This document shows, one piece after another, positions 52,328 to 61,199 of a stretch of DNA of 61,258 nt. The stretch's first letter is position 1. Every line of letters begins with the position of its first letter. A program made the translations under genes and the position numbers. The notes beneath the pieces are model-generated. The model was not told the origin of the DNA, ran no database searches, and saw only the letters and a list, made by a program, of their open reading frames with translations. The DNA is from CAIOZW01 sp049317725 (lineage in GTDB: Bacteria > Acidobacteriota > Blastocatellia > RBC074): contig JBMOHS010000002.1 of NCBI GenBank assembly GCA_049317725.1, positions 1 through 61,258 on the forward strand, written 5' to 3'.

Positions 52328-52712
52328 TCGCCCGGAAGGTCTTGGTCTCTTGGAGTGCAGACTGATTCAAGGAGCAAGTGGGCGGTGTGTGGCTGAGCGG
52401 GTCTCCTTGGCAAACACCGCCTCGGCGCGCCTGCGCGGGTTGATGTTTCGTCGGCAGATGGGGGCGGACGAAGGTCTCTGGCTGCGCCCCTGTCAAGGCG
52501 TGCATACTTGGTGGATGTTCTTTCCCATCGACGTTCTCTTTCTCGATCGTCACTTTTCCATCGTCAGCTTGATTGAGCATCTTCGCCCATTTCGTTTAAC
52601 TTGGCCGAGGTGGCGAGCGAGCAGCGTCATCGAGCTTCCAGCGGGAACGATTGCGCGGTATGGGCTGCAAGTCGGCGATGAGCTGCGAATGGTCCGCCGG
52701 GGGGCCTCGTGA
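52308..52712 (+). CDS. DUF192 family protein
   Basis: This 134-residue protein shows the DUF192 pattern: VSLANTASARLRGLMFRRQM, EGLWLRPCQGVHTWWMFFPI, DVLFLDRHFSIV and SSVIELPAGTIARYGLQVGD. No signal peptide is evident, whereas many DUF192 proteins are exported. AAGGAG lies 4 bp before the ATG at 52308; an alternative is 52320. It overlaps its neighbours on both sides, so it is coupled to the small membrane protein and to the next gene. DUF192 has no known biochemical activity but recurs near tad genes. Confidence 0.85.
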   Translation: MTIGMCSRPEGLGLLECRLIQGASGRCVAERVSLANTASARLRGLMFRRQMGADEGLWLRPCQGVHTWWMFFPIDVLFLDRHFSIVSLIEHLRPFRLTWPRWRASSVIELPAGTIARYGLQVGDELRMVRRGAS

Positions 52713-54400
52713 GTGGTGCCAGGGGACGGGGACAGGTAAGCTGGGTCGCCCGCTGGGCTTTGCCCTCCTTTGGGAGCCTGTCACTGTTGGTGATCCTCTA
52801 CCTCTTGTGGATGGATGCTTGGCGGTTCCTGCTCGACAGTGATACGGGGTGGCACATCCGGACCGGAGAGCTGATTGCCGCGACTGGTCGAGTCCCGCGG
52901 GGAGATCCCTTTTCACATACCCTTCCGGGAGCACCTTGGTTTGCTTGGGAGTGGTTGGCTGACTTGGGAATGGCCAAGCTCCACGAAGTGGCGGGGCTGG
53001 GAGGTGTGGTTGTCGGGGCACTGTTCGTCCTCCTTCTCGCCTATGCACTGCTGCAGGCCTTGATGCGACAGTGGGGGGCGGATCCCTTGATCGCCACCGG
53101 ATTGACGATTCTGGCTGCGCTCTGTTCGATTGTGCACTGGCTGGCCCGACCGCACCTCTTCTCCATTCTGCTGTTGGTGATCTGGCTGGGGTTGGTCGAA
53201 GACTATCGGCGGCGTCGGACGTGGTGGATCTATGCCATCCCGGCCCTGATTCTCCTCTGGGCCAATCTGCACGGGGCCTTTGTCATCACGCTCCCGATCC
53301 TGCTGATCTATGTTCTTGGGGAATGGGGCGAGCAGCGGCTGCGCGGGGAACGCCAATGGCACCGTCTCGTCCCCTATCTTGTGGTGGCAGGTGGGTCTGC
53401 CCTGGCCGCGTTGGGAACCCCCTTCGGGATCGGCCTCTACCGTCATCTCTGGCACTATCTGCAGGACGGAGAGTTGCTTCGTCTGATCCAGGAGTTTCAA
53501 TCCCCGGACTTTCACACGCTTGATGGCAAGCTGATTGAGATCCTCCTGTTGTTGGGTGGGGCGGCGGTTGGGTTGGCGCTCAGGCGGGGGCGGCTGGTCG
53601 AGCTGGGGCTCTATCTCCTCTGGTTTCATTTGACACTGCAATCGCAACGCCACGTCACCCTCGCCGCGGTCACCTTGACACCGATCATTGCGGAGCAGGC
53701 GACGTGGGCGATCCGTGAGGTCGTCGAGCAGTGGGTCGCCTCCGCAGGAAAGGGGCGACGACTGCTCCGGGCAGTGGTGGGCTGGTACAGGGGCATTCTG
53801 ACCATCGATCGACAGTTGACGGGTGCCCTCGTCCTGATGATCATCCTGGTGGGCTTGGTGGGAGTTGTCGGAGCTGGTGGGGCTGACAAACTCCTCTCGG
53901 CCCGCTTCAGCCCGGAACGGTTCCCGGTGGAGGCGGCCTCAGTGCTTCTTCGGGAGTCACTGCCGGACAAAGGCTATGCGCACGACCAGTTTGGTGGCTA
54001 TTTGATCTATCGGCTCTATCCGCGCTACCGGGTCTTTGTCGATGGCCGGAGTGACTTTTACCGGCAAGGAACCGTTCTCGCCGACATGCAAAAAGTCACC
54101 GGGGTGAGCCCTGAGTGGGCAACCAAATTGGACCAATACGGGATCCAATGGCTGCTTCTGCGCCGGGATGAGCCCCTCTCCCTCACGGCGCGCCTGAGTG
54201 GCGCCTGGGTTCTCCTTCACGAGGACAAAGTTGCGCAGATTTTGATACGATCCGATCTTCGCCCCCCGGCTTCGCGTCATTCCGACGCAAAAGACCGGAA
54301 GATCCAGGGAGAGACACACTTCGCGCTGTCAATTGGCAGGGAAGAGAAGGAGCGGCAGGTGCCGACTTCAAGAATGATTCGAGTGATGACTCAAGAATAA
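52709..54400 (+). CDS. Polytopic membrane protein, glycosyltransferase-like
   Basis: This 563-residue protein has about ten to eleven transmembrane helices. The first periplasmic loop reads DSDTGWHIRTGELIAATG and GDPFSHTLPGAPWFAWEWL, a GT-C-like arrangement with Asp residues after helix 1. Its C-terminal 130 residues form a soluble domain with YAHDQFGGYLIYRLYPRYRV and FVDGRSDFYRQGTVL. This layout is common in uncharacterised membrane proteins related to oligosaccharyl or mannosyl transferases. The GTG start overlaps the DUF192 stop as GTGA. Inferred role: glycan work on the pilus or envelope. Confidence 0.72.
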   Translation: MSGARGRGQVSWVARWALPSFGSLSLLVILYLLWMDAWRFLLDSDTGWHIRTGELIAATGRVPRGDPFSHTLPGAPWFAWEWLADLGMAKLHEVAGLGGVVVGALFVLLLAYALLQALMRQWGADPLIATGLTILAALCSIVHWLARPHLFSILLLVIWLGLVEDYRRRRTWWIYAIPALILLWANLHGAFVITLPILLIYVLGEWGEQRLRGERQWHRLVPYLVVAGGSALAALGTPFGIGLYRHLWHYLQDGELLRLIQEFQSPDFHTLDGKLIEILLLLGGAAVGLALRRGRLVELGLYLLWFHLTLQSQRHVTLAAVTLTPIIAEQATWAIREVVEQWVASAGKGRRLLRAVVGWYRGILTIDRQLTGALVLMIILVGLVGVVGAGGADKLLSARFSPERFPVEAASVLLRESLPDKGYAHDQFGGYLIYRLYPRYRVFVDGRSDFYRQGTVLADMQKVTGVSPEWATKLDQYGIQWLLLRRDEPLSLTARLSGAWVLLHEDKVAQILIRSDLRPPASRHSDAKDRKIQGETHFALSIGREEKERQVPTSRMIRVMTQE

Positions 54401-54420
54401 TGAGAACAGGTGATTCGGAT

Positions 54421-55542
54421 ATGACCTTCGCACAAATCAAACGGCAGATCTCGCGTCCAGTAGTGGCGGGAAGCGTAGCAATTCTTTTGATCATCGGGAT
54501 GGTTGCCGGGTTGGCACCGTACCGACACGAAGTGCTCGGCTACCTCCTGATGGGCCAAATGGGGTCGGAGCGGTTGCTGGTCGAGGGACTTTTGGAGGAG
54601 GAGATCTCTCCTGACGAAGAGACGGCTGGGGGGGAGAGCGCCGAGGAGAACCGCGGCGAGGAAGATCCAGAAAAGAGCGAAAGCCCACGCAAGCGCTCCG
54701 GTTTCAAGCGGGTCATGTCGGCCCCTGTTCGACTGGTCTTTGGCCTCTTCCGGCGAAAACAGGATCCGCTGGCCGTCCGCAAGGCCAGCAAGGACGAGAT
54801 TGAGCAGATGAAGATGATTCCGATGCAGCGGACACGGACGGGAAGTCCGGATCTAACCATGCCCGGCCCTTCTGATGCCTCCCCGGCAACAGTTGCCCGA
54901 TCCGCCGCCCGGAAACTCTTCGACGAAGCGGTTCAGCTTCAGGAGCAGGGAAAGGTCGACTCGGCCCTCGAGAAGCTGGTGGCAGCTTCGGTGCTCCAGC
55001 CGGATCATGCCGAGACCTATAACCTGCTCGGCATCTGCTATGACCAGAAGCGGCAGTACGCCTCCGCCCAGGTTGAGTACGCCAAGGCGATCGATCACGA
55101 TCGGAGCAATGCTCGTTATCTCAACAATTTGGGCTATTCCTGCTACTTGGCGGGGAACGACAAGTCGGCGGTCAAGTGGTACCGCAAAGGATTGAAGCTG
55201 AGCCCCCAAGATCGACGCCTGCACAACAACCTTGGCCTTGCGCTGGGGCGCAAAGGCGAGTATTCGAAGGCACGCGAGCACTTCGTCCTGGCCGTGGGAG
55301 AGTCGGGCGCACATCTCAATCTTGGCTACATTCTGAGCCAGCAAGGGAAGTATGAAGAGGCGATCCAGCAGTACCAGAGTGCCCTTCGCGGACAGCCCGG
55401 CTCTCTTCCCGCGATGAGTCAGTTGGCCCAGCTCTATGAGCGAACCGGTCGCCTTCGCGAAGCGGCCCAAGTCGGCGAGGAGTATCGACGCCTGGCGGCG
55501 GTTCAGCAGCAGAGAGAATCGTTGGTTGAGCAGCAGCAGTAA
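54421..55542 (+). CDS. tadD: TadD-like TPR protein
   Basis: This 373-residue protein has an N-terminal membrane helix (VVAGSVAILLIIGMVAGLAP), an acidic-then-basic linker (60-115) and about five TPR units from residue 160 (EAVQLQEQGKVDSALEKLVA, AETYNLLGICYDQKRQYASA, ARYLNNLGYSCYLAGNDKSA, GAHLNLGYILSQQGKYEEAI). TadD lipoproteins or TPR proteins support secretin assembly; here an anchor replaces a lipobox. AGGTGA is 7 bp from the ATG at 54421. The ATG at 54400, sharing TAATG with the previous stop, is an alternative. Confidence 0.83.
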   Translation: MTFAQIKRQISRPVVAGSVAILLIIGMVAGLAPYRHEVLGYLLMGQMGSERLLVEGLLEEEISPDEETAGGESAEENRGEEDPEKSESPRKRSGFKRVMSAPVRLVFGLFRRKQDPLAVRKASKDEIEQMKMIPMQRTRTGSPDLTMPGPSDASPATVARSAARKLFDEAVQLQEQGKVDSALEKLVAASVLQPDHAETYNLLGICYDQKRQYASAQVEYAKAIDHDRSNARYLNNLGYSCYLAGNDKSAVKWYRKGLKLSPQDRRLHNNLGLALGRKGEYSKAREHFVLAVGESGAHLNLGYILSQQGKYEEAIQQYQSALRGQPGSLPAMSQLAQLYERTGRLREAAQVGEEYRRLAAVQQQRESLVEQQQ

Positions 55543-55764
55543 AGGTCTTGGCTCTTGGGTGGAGTGGGGGGAGTCGCCGCGGGGAGAGGGTGTCAGCGCC
55601 CATTCCTCTTGATCGGTCTCCCCCCGCGTTGCCGTATGGGCCCTTTTCGTCCCCCGTCGGAGAGGGTGCCCGATCTGCTCCCCGGCAGAATAGCTCCCGG
55701 GACGATGGTCGATCTGAGGAAAGACGCGTCGGAGCAGGGATGGGCCAGATAGGAGTTGCCAGGA

Positions 55765-57081
55765 ATGCGCGACGATCTCTTCTTCACGAACTCTTCCGCT
55801 GGTGGGGGAACACAATTCTCGCCGCCGATTCCGGAATCGATTGAGGAGACCGGTCTCTCTTTCCAATTTCTGGCCGATCTGGCTTTGAAGGTGACTGCAA
55901 CGGAGAGCACGGTGACGACAGGGTTTGTCGCCGATCGACTCTGCCTGCCGACGCAACTGGTCGAGCCACTTCTCCATCACTTGTATCAAGAGAAGTTGCT
56001 GGAGAGTCGTGGCTCTGTCGGGCTGGGGATGAACCGGTACGCGCTCCTGGATCGAGGCTGGGAGCGATTGCGACGGGTAATGGAGATCTCCGGGTACGTC
56101 GGCCCTGCCCCCGTTTCGCTCCAATCCTACAGTGCGCTTCTTCGCTCGCAGGCGCATCCGCAGGATTCGATTGGGCCGGAGCAGGTGGCAAGCGCCTTCT
56201 CGGATCTCGTACTTCCTGAGAGCCTGCTCCAGACGCTTGGACTGGCCATCAACTCCCGGCGCAGCCTCTTCATTTCGGGGGTTCCCGGAACGGGCAAGAC
56301 CTCGGTTGCCGAGCGACTCAATCGTGCGCTCGAAACCCCGATCTGGATTCCCTACGCCATTGCCATTGATGAACACGTCATCAACACCTATGACGCTCAC
56401 AATCACGAGCGGGCGTTCGATGAGGAAGACTTCGAATCCTTCGATCGGCGCTGGGTCCGGATCGCCAGACCCCTCATCATTGTTGGCGGAGAGATGTCGC
56501 TCGAAAGTACGGACCTGATCTACAATCGGGCTTCCCGCTACTATGAGGCACCTTTTCAGATCAAGGCGAATGGCGGAACCCTGGTCATCGACGATTTTGG
56601 CCGGCAGCGGGTCGAGCCGGAAGAGCTGCTCAACCGATGGATCGTGCCTTTGGAGCGCAAGGTCGACTTCCTGACGCTCCACACGGGAAAGAAGATCAGC
56701 GTCCCTTTTGAGCAGTTGGTCGTCTTCTCCACCAATCTGGACCCGGATCGCTTGGTCGACGAGGCGTTTCTGCGCCGGATGGGATACCGGGTCCGCATCG
56801 AACCTCCCTCCGAGTCGACCTACCGCCAAATCTTCGCCCGGTACGCCGACATGGTCGGAATCACCTACAGCCCGGATCTGGTGGATGAGCTGCTTGGACG
56901 GTACGAGCGCGAACAACGCACGCGCAAAGCCTGTGAGCCCCGCGACCTGATCAACCGGTTTCTCGACATCTGCCAGTTCGAAGGAGTCCCGCCGACACTC
57001 GATCGATCGCTGCTCGACTTGGCGTGGCGGAACTATTTCGGCATGGCGCACGGTGGAACGACCGGTCGTCTGCGCAGTTGA
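55765..57081 (+). CDS. AAA+ ATPase with N-terminal winged-helix-like region, tad-associated
   Basis: This 438-residue soluble protein has an N-terminal region (about 25-100) resembling a winged helix: TVTTGFVADRLCLPTQLVEPL and LHHLYQEKLLESRG. The AAA+ domain has Walker A ISGVPGTGKTSVAERL (169-184), Walker B GGTLVIDDFGRQRVEPEE, sensor-1-like VVFSTNLDPDRLVDEAFLRR and a helical lid. It is not a MoxR or NtrC type by motif. AGGAG 9 bp upstream fixes the start at 55765. It lies 222 bp after tadD on the same strand. A remodelling or regulatory role for the pilus is inferred. Confidence 0.78.
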   Translation: MRDDLFFTNSSAGGGTQFSPPIPESIEETGLSFQFLADLALKVTATESTVTTGFVADRLCLPTQLVEPLLHHLYQEKLLESRGSVGLGMNRYALLDRGWERLRRVMEISGYVGPAPVSLQSYSALLRSQAHPQDSIGPEQVASAFSDLVLPESLLQTLGLAINSRRSLFISGVPGTGKTSVAERLNRALETPIWIPYAIAIDEHVINTYDAHNHERAFDEEDFESFDRRWVRIARPLIIVGGEMSLESTDLIYNRASRYYEAPFQIKANGGTLVIDDFGRQRVEPEELLNRWIVPLERKVDFLTLHTGKKISVPFEQLVVFSTNLDPDRLVDEAFLRRMGYRVRIEPPSESTYRQIFARYADMVGITYSPDLVDELLGRYEREQRTRKACEPRDLINRFLDICQFEGVPPTLDRSLLDLAWRNYFGMAHGGTTGRLRS

Positions 57082-57304
57082 TTGGGAGGTGGCGTGGGTT
57101 GCGCTGACCAAGGCCGATTTTTTATACTTCCGTTGGTGTGGCGATTGGAACGGTTGACGAGTCGACCCCCACATGTCCGTCGTCTCTTTCCATTCGAAAG
57201 ATCTTCCCCGCCATCCGAGCACCCCGCCAGCGGCTGGCTCCAATGGTGGCGGACAGGTCCGTTTCTCTCCTGATAGGCGTGCCCCCCGGAAAAGAGGTGT
57301 TTCG

Positions 57305-58588
57305 ATGTCGTCGACAGAAGGAATCTTCGATCGAGGTCGCGTCGGGGGATCGAGCGTGGCTCGATGGTGGCGTGTGGTGGTGTCGGGAATCGTCCTCCTG
57401 GTCGTTGGAGGGGGGGGCTGGTACTGGTGGGAAAGTGGACGGTCGGAGGGTGCGTCCGCGCTCGGAACCACGGAGTGGGTCGAGATTGCTAAACGGACCC
57501 CCCTCGAGGATCGGGCAGCTTGGGTTCGAGTCGGGCGAGGGGTGCTTCAAGCGGAGGCCGTTCAACCGTACACCTCCCCCGTCGAACCGATCCACAATCG
57601 AGGAGAGGCGGCGCGGGTCGAACTTGGCTATCAGCTCTTCTTCGATCCGATTCTCTCGGGTGATCAGACCATGTCGTGTGCCTCGTGCCACCACCCAGCC
57701 TATGGGATGGCCGATGGCCTCTCGCGCGCAGTTGGCCGGGGAGGGCGCGGAATTGGCACGCAGAGAGCCGGAACCGGGAAGGAACTTCTTCGGAATACGC
57801 CCAGTCTGTACAATGTTGCCTTCAACCCGCTCCAGTTTTGGGATGGTCGCGCCGGGTCTCTCGAGGAGCAAGCTCTCATCCCGATCTTTGCGGAAGATGA
57901 GATGCATCTCGGGAGTGTCACCGAGATGCTCCGTCGATTGCGGGCCATTCCGCAGTACCGTGAACTCTTCAAGGCGGCCTTTGGCGTCGATGGACGGGAA
58001 GACGCCAGCGAGATCTCCCTCCCGAATGTCACCCGTGCACTCGCCGCTTTCGAGCGAAAGTTGAACATTACGGATACCTCGTTTGACCGATTCGTCCGCG
58101 GGCGCGACGAATCGCTGACGACCGCGCAACTGCGCGGAATGGCCCTCTTCTTTGGCCAGGGACAGTGCGCAGTTTGCCACATCCCTCCGCACTTTCATGA
58201 TGGTGTCCTGGCCTCGACAGGGGTTCCCGTCTCCCTGGAGAAAGGGGCTCCGCTCGATACCGATCCAGGGTTTGCTGCGGTCATTCGTCGTCGTGATGGG
58301 TTCGGACAGTTCAAGACCCCAGGCCTCCGAAACGTCTCCCAGACCGCCCCGTACATGCACAACGGTCTCTTTCGCACCCTCGAAGAGGTCGTCGAATTCT
58401 ACAATGACGGAGGAGGGCGTGGCCGGGGGATTGAGGTCATCAGCCAGGATTCGAAGGTTGCCAAACTGGACCTCACCGAAGCGCAGCGGCGCGATCTGGT
58501 CGATTTTCTGCGCGCCCTCGATAGTCTAGAATCACCTCCAATCATCCCCTCGCGTGTCCCGAGTGGGCTGCCTGTCGTCGGTCGCTGA
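57305..58588 (+). CDS. Membrane-anchored di-haem cytochrome c peroxidase (MauG/CcpA family)
   Basis: This 427-residue protein has an N-terminal anchor (VVVSGIVLLVVGGGGWYW, about 24-41). Two CxxCH haem sites lie at C125-C128-H129 (CASCHHPAYGMADG) and C288-C291-H292 (CAVCHIPPHF). Family motifs RNTPSLYNVAFNPLQFWDGR and FKTPGLRNVSQTAPYMHNG are present. It reduces hydrogen peroxide in the periplasm with electrons from cytochrome c, or oxidises another substrate as MauG does. The ATG at 57305 has GAGG at 8 bp. A Fur-family gene follows 122 bp later, suggesting peroxide or metal control. Confidence 0.9.
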   Translation: MSSTEGIFDRGRVGGSSVARWWRVVVSGIVLLVVGGGGWYWWESGRSEGASALGTTEWVEIAKRTPLEDRAAWVRVGRGVLQAEAVQPYTSPVEPIHNRGEAARVELGYQLFFDPILSGDQTMSCASCHHPAYGMADGLSRAVGRGGRGIGTQRAGTGKELLRNTPSLYNVAFNPLQFWDGRAGSLEEQALIPIFAEDEMHLGSVTEMLRRLRAIPQYRELFKAAFGVDGREDASEISLPNVTRALAAFERKLNITDTSFDRFVRGRDESLTTAQLRGMALFFGQGQCAVCHIPPHFHDGVLASTGVPVSLEKGAPLDTDPGFAAVIRRRDGFGQFKTPGLRNVSQTAPYMHNGLFRTLEEVVEFYNDGGGRGRGIEVISQDSKVAKLDLTEAQRRDLVDFLRALDSLESPPIIPSRVPSGLPVVGR

Positions 58589-58710
58589 CGTTCCATCTTT
58601 GGTTGAAGAGGGATTTGATGCTAGTATCAGGCCGTCGATCTGGGCTTCGGCTGACTTGGCGATTGGCGAACAAGGGAACCTGAGATTTGCATCATCCGCT
58701 GGAACCATCA

Positions 58711-59172
58711 ATGGAAGAGTTTGAACAAGAGAGGGCAATCTTTTTCGAGCATCTACGACGGGCTGGGTACAAGAGGACTGGTCAGCGTGACTTGATCCTC
58801 AGCGTCTTTCTCCAGACCGAGGGCCATCTCAGTGCCGAAGATCTCTACCAGCAGGTCAAATCGAAAGATCCGACGGTCGGTTTCACGACGGTCTATCGAA
58901 CGCTCAAATTGCTGGGGGAGTGTGGTCTGGCGCGTGAGGAACGGTTGGGCGACGGTCGGCGCCGGTACGAGCACCAATTCAATCACCAACATCACGACCA
59001 CTTGATCTGTACCGATTGTGGCGAGTTGATCGAATTCTACAGCGAACTGATCGAGAAGAAACAGGACGAGATTGCGGCGACCTATGGCTTTCAGCCGACC
59101 CATCATAGCCTGCGGATCTTTGGCATTTGCCAAGCCTGTCGGCAGAAACGGGCGGGGGTTCTGACCTCTTGA
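58711..59172 (+). CDS. Fur-family metal/peroxide-responsive regulator
   Basis: This 153-residue protein has a winged helix (YKRTGQRDLILSVFLQTEGH, TVGFTTVYRTLKLLGECGLA). The dimerisation domain follows with NHQHHDHLICTDCGELIEF and the second CxxC (ICQACRQK), giving the structural zinc site. The HHDH cluster supports Fe or Mn sensing; Fur and PerR cannot be separated by eye. The ATG at 58711 is used. A TTG at 58687 has a better AAGGGA ribosome site and would add 8 residues. The upstream neighbour is a haem peroxidase. Confidence 0.9.
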   Translation: MEEFEQERAIFFEHLRRAGYKRTGQRDLILSVFLQTEGHLSAEDLYQQVKSKDPTVGFTTVYRTLKLLGECGLAREERLGDGRRRYEHQFNHQHHDHLICTDCGELIEFYSELIEKKQDEIAATYGFQPTHHSLRIFGICQACRQKRAGVLTS

Positions 59173-59188
59173 CGCATTGGGGGATGAC

Positions 59189-59359
59189 ATGTCCACGCGA
59201 CGGCTACAGGCGGAGAGGGACAAGGGCAGCCGACGAGCGGGGTGGCGGCAGTTCCAACGTGCCTGTTGGCAAGGATTCTGGATTTTGCGACAGGTCTGTC
59301 GGGGCTACACGGCTGGTCAGCCACTTGATGATCCGCGCCCCCGGCGAGTTTGCTGCTAG
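59189..59359 (+). CDS. Possible small basic protein (56 aa)
   Basis: A 56-codon frame begins at 59189, 16 bp after the fur-like stop, with GGGGGATGAC just upstream. Its product is rich in Arg, Gln and Trp (for example AGWRQFQRACWQGFWILRQV) and matches no family I know. It may be a small protein co-expressed with the regulator or simply chance. Confidence 0.25.
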   Translation: MSTRRLQAERDKGSRRAGWRQFQRACWQGFWILRQVCRGYTAGQPLDDPRPRRVCC

Positions 59360-59437
59360 GCGGTACCACCATTCAGATCGCGGCGATACCTTGTCGTGAC
59401 GTTGGCACCGCGAAAGATCTGAGGAGAGATCAGGACG

Positions 59438-60316
59438 ATGGCGACCGATCTGGAGAGGTTGATCGATCGGATCACGGAGACGATCCTCGGGCGCTTGGCG
59501 GCCGCACAGACACCCTGCAGCCCTCACGATCTGGCCTGTGCACTGAATGCCGGAGCTTCCCGGATTGGCCTCCCTTGGGGGGAGGCCGCGGCTGCCGCCG
59601 GTGAGATCGCCTCCTACATCGACCACACGCTGCTGCGGCCCGACGCGACCCGCTCCCAGATCGATCTGCTCTGTCAAGAGGCCCTTACCTTCCAGTTCGC
59701 TTCCGTCTGCGTCAACCCTTGCTGGGTTCGTCACTGCGCGGCGCTCTTGCGAGCCTCCTCCGTCAAAGTCTGCACCGTGATCGGGTTCCCGCTGGGCGCG
59801 ACCTTCCCGGATGTCAAAGCCTACGAAACGCGACGGGCCATTTTTGATGGTGCGGTAGAGATCGACATGGTACTCAACGTCGGGGCGCTCAAGTCTGGAG
59901 AGGAGTCGGCTGTCCGTCGGGACATCGAAGCCGTCGTTGAGGCGGCGCGGGAAGGTTGTGCCCTCGTCAAGGTGATCCTCGAGACGGCCTTGCTCAGTGA
60001 CGACGAGAAGATCCTTGCTTGCCAGCTGGCGCGCGACGCTGGAGCAGATTTCGTCAAGACCTCAACTGGCTTCAGCCAGGGAGGGGCTACCGTTGCGGAC
60101 ATCGAGCTGATGCGCCGAGTGGTCGGCGAGCAGCTCGGTGTCAAGGCCTCAGGGGGAGTTCGCGACCTCGCCGGGGCGCGGGAGATGATCGCCGCCGGGG
60201 CGACTCGCATTGGGGCGAGTGCCGGCGTGCGGATTGTCCAGGAATCGACTCAGGAGGATCGCTCTTCCCAGCAGTCGATCCCGTTGCGCGTTGGCCAGCC
60301 AGCTTCGGGATATTGA
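59438..60316 (+). CDS. deoC: Deoxyribose-phosphate aldolase
   Basis: This 292-residue protein has an N-terminal extension of about 55 residues, then the class I aldolase barrel: IASYIDHTLLRPDATRSQID, FASVCVNPCWV, CTVIGFPLGA, EIDMVLNVGALKSG, VKVILETALL and the Schiff-base Lys in DFVKTSTGFSQGG, followed by VKASGGVRDL. It cleaves deoxyribose 5-phosphate to glyceraldehyde 3-phosphate and acetaldehyde. The N-terminal extension (ACALNAGASRIGLPW) is seen in several DeoC homologues. Usual core length is 220-260. Confidence 0.94.
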   Translation: MATDLERLIDRITETILGRLAAAQTPCSPHDLACALNAGASRIGLPWGEAAAAAGEIASYIDHTLLRPDATRSQIDLLCQEALTFQFASVCVNPCWVRHCAALLRASSVKVCTVIGFPLGATFPDVKAYETRRAIFDGAVEIDMVLNVGALKSGEESAVRRDIEAVVEAAREGCALVKVILETALLSDDEKILACQLARDAGADFVKTSTGFSQGGATVADIELMRRVVGEQLGVKASGGVRDLAGAREMIAAGATRIGASAGVRIVQESTQEDRSSQQSIPLRVGQPASGY

Positions 60317-60620
60317 CATCTCAAGCGGTCGGCCCTCGAACCGATGTTCTCACGGTGCCACCGCGTCACGGAGATTGATCCAGACGAGATTGGGACGGTA
60401 CAGCCCTGTTGCACCAGGGCTTGGGGCTTGGCCAACCAGTGGCAAAACGGGAATGGATCAGCAGGGAAGAGCCCATCTCCGTGGCTCTGCGAGAACCGAA
60501 GAAGAGTCAACAAGGACAAACTCGGGCCTGCGTGGGCCCTTCTCCTTTCCAGATCCTGTCCAGTGATGAGAGACGAGCCATCGCACGGCAGGGGGAGAAC
60601 GTATTCTGAAAGACGCTCCA
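60317..60620. other. Intergenic region between convergent deoC and ECF sigma genes
   Basis: These 304 bp contain no gene with family resemblance. A hairpin of AGCCCTG (60402-60408) and CAGGGCT (60415-60421) and a second GGGCC-based hairpin followed by TTCTCCTTTCC near 60518-60545 may terminate deoC. Neither has a classic T-run. Confidence 0.5.
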
Positions 60621-61199
60621 TCAGCGCGTCAATTCGCGAAGAAGCCATGTCTTGGCGAAGGTCCATTCCCGTTTCAAGGTGCTGATGGAGATTTCAAGTA
60701 GCTCAGCCGTTTCGGCCTCAGTCAAGCCAACGAAATAGCGCAATTCGACGAGAGTTCCTGCTCTCGGGTAGAGACATTTGAATCGGGTCAGAGCTTCATC
60801 GAGGGCCAGCAACTCTTCCGTGGAGAGGTGCACAGAAGGCAGCAGCTCATGTTGCTCCCCAGACGCCCATTCCTTGTTCCGCTTTTGCGCCCGTTTCCGC
60901 CGTGCGTGATCAATGAGTACCTGCCGCATCTGCGTTGCGGCAATGGCGTAGAAGTGGCTGCGACTCGCCACGTCCAGTGGAGTGCCACTGAAGAGGCGAA
61001 GGTAGACCTCGTTGACCAGCGCCGTTGGTTGCAGGGTATGACCGGTTCGTTCACTACGCAGATAGTGTCGCGCCAACCGGTGCATCTCCCGGTAAACAAG
61101 GGGAATGAGGTCTTCGCGTGCGCGGGTATTGCCCCCACGGGCGGCTACTACAAGGTCAGTGATCTGAAGCTCGGCCGACACTGGTACCTCCCTGGTCAT
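60621..61199 (-). CDS. ECF sigma factor, Planctomycete/Acidobacterium type
   Basis: This 192-residue protein has sigma region 2 (ARGGNTRAREDLIPLVYREM, HYLRSERTGHTLQPTALVNE, VYLRLF), DARRKRAQKR and sigma-4 (LVELRYFVGLTEAETAELLE, ISISTLKREWTFAKTWLLRE). The insertion TLQPTALVNEVYLRL and FYAIAATQMRQVLIDHARR match the TIGR02999-type ECF group, frequent in Planctomycetes and Acidobacteria. These usually pair with a Ser/Thr kinase gene rather than an anti-sigma factor; that gene would lie outside the window or be absent. The start at 61199 leaves 59 bp to the edge. Confidence 0.92.
   Translation of the reverse strand: MTREVPVSAELQITDLVVAARGGNTRAREDLIPLVYREMHRLARHYLRSERTGHTLQPTALVNEVYLRLFSGTPLDVASRSHFYAIAATQMRQVLIDHARRKRAQKRNKEWASGEQHELLPSVHLSTEELLALDEALTRFKCLYPRAGTLVELRYFVGLTEAETAELLEISISTLKREWTFAKTWLLRELTR

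Noticed and set aside
54853..57471. An open frame of 872 codons on the minus strand opposite the tadD, AAA+ and peroxidase genes
   Set aside because: It lies opposite three convincing genes with domain motifs and ribosome sites. Its product is Arg-, Gln- and Leu-rich without family resemblance. Long antisense frames are expected in GC-rich DNA.
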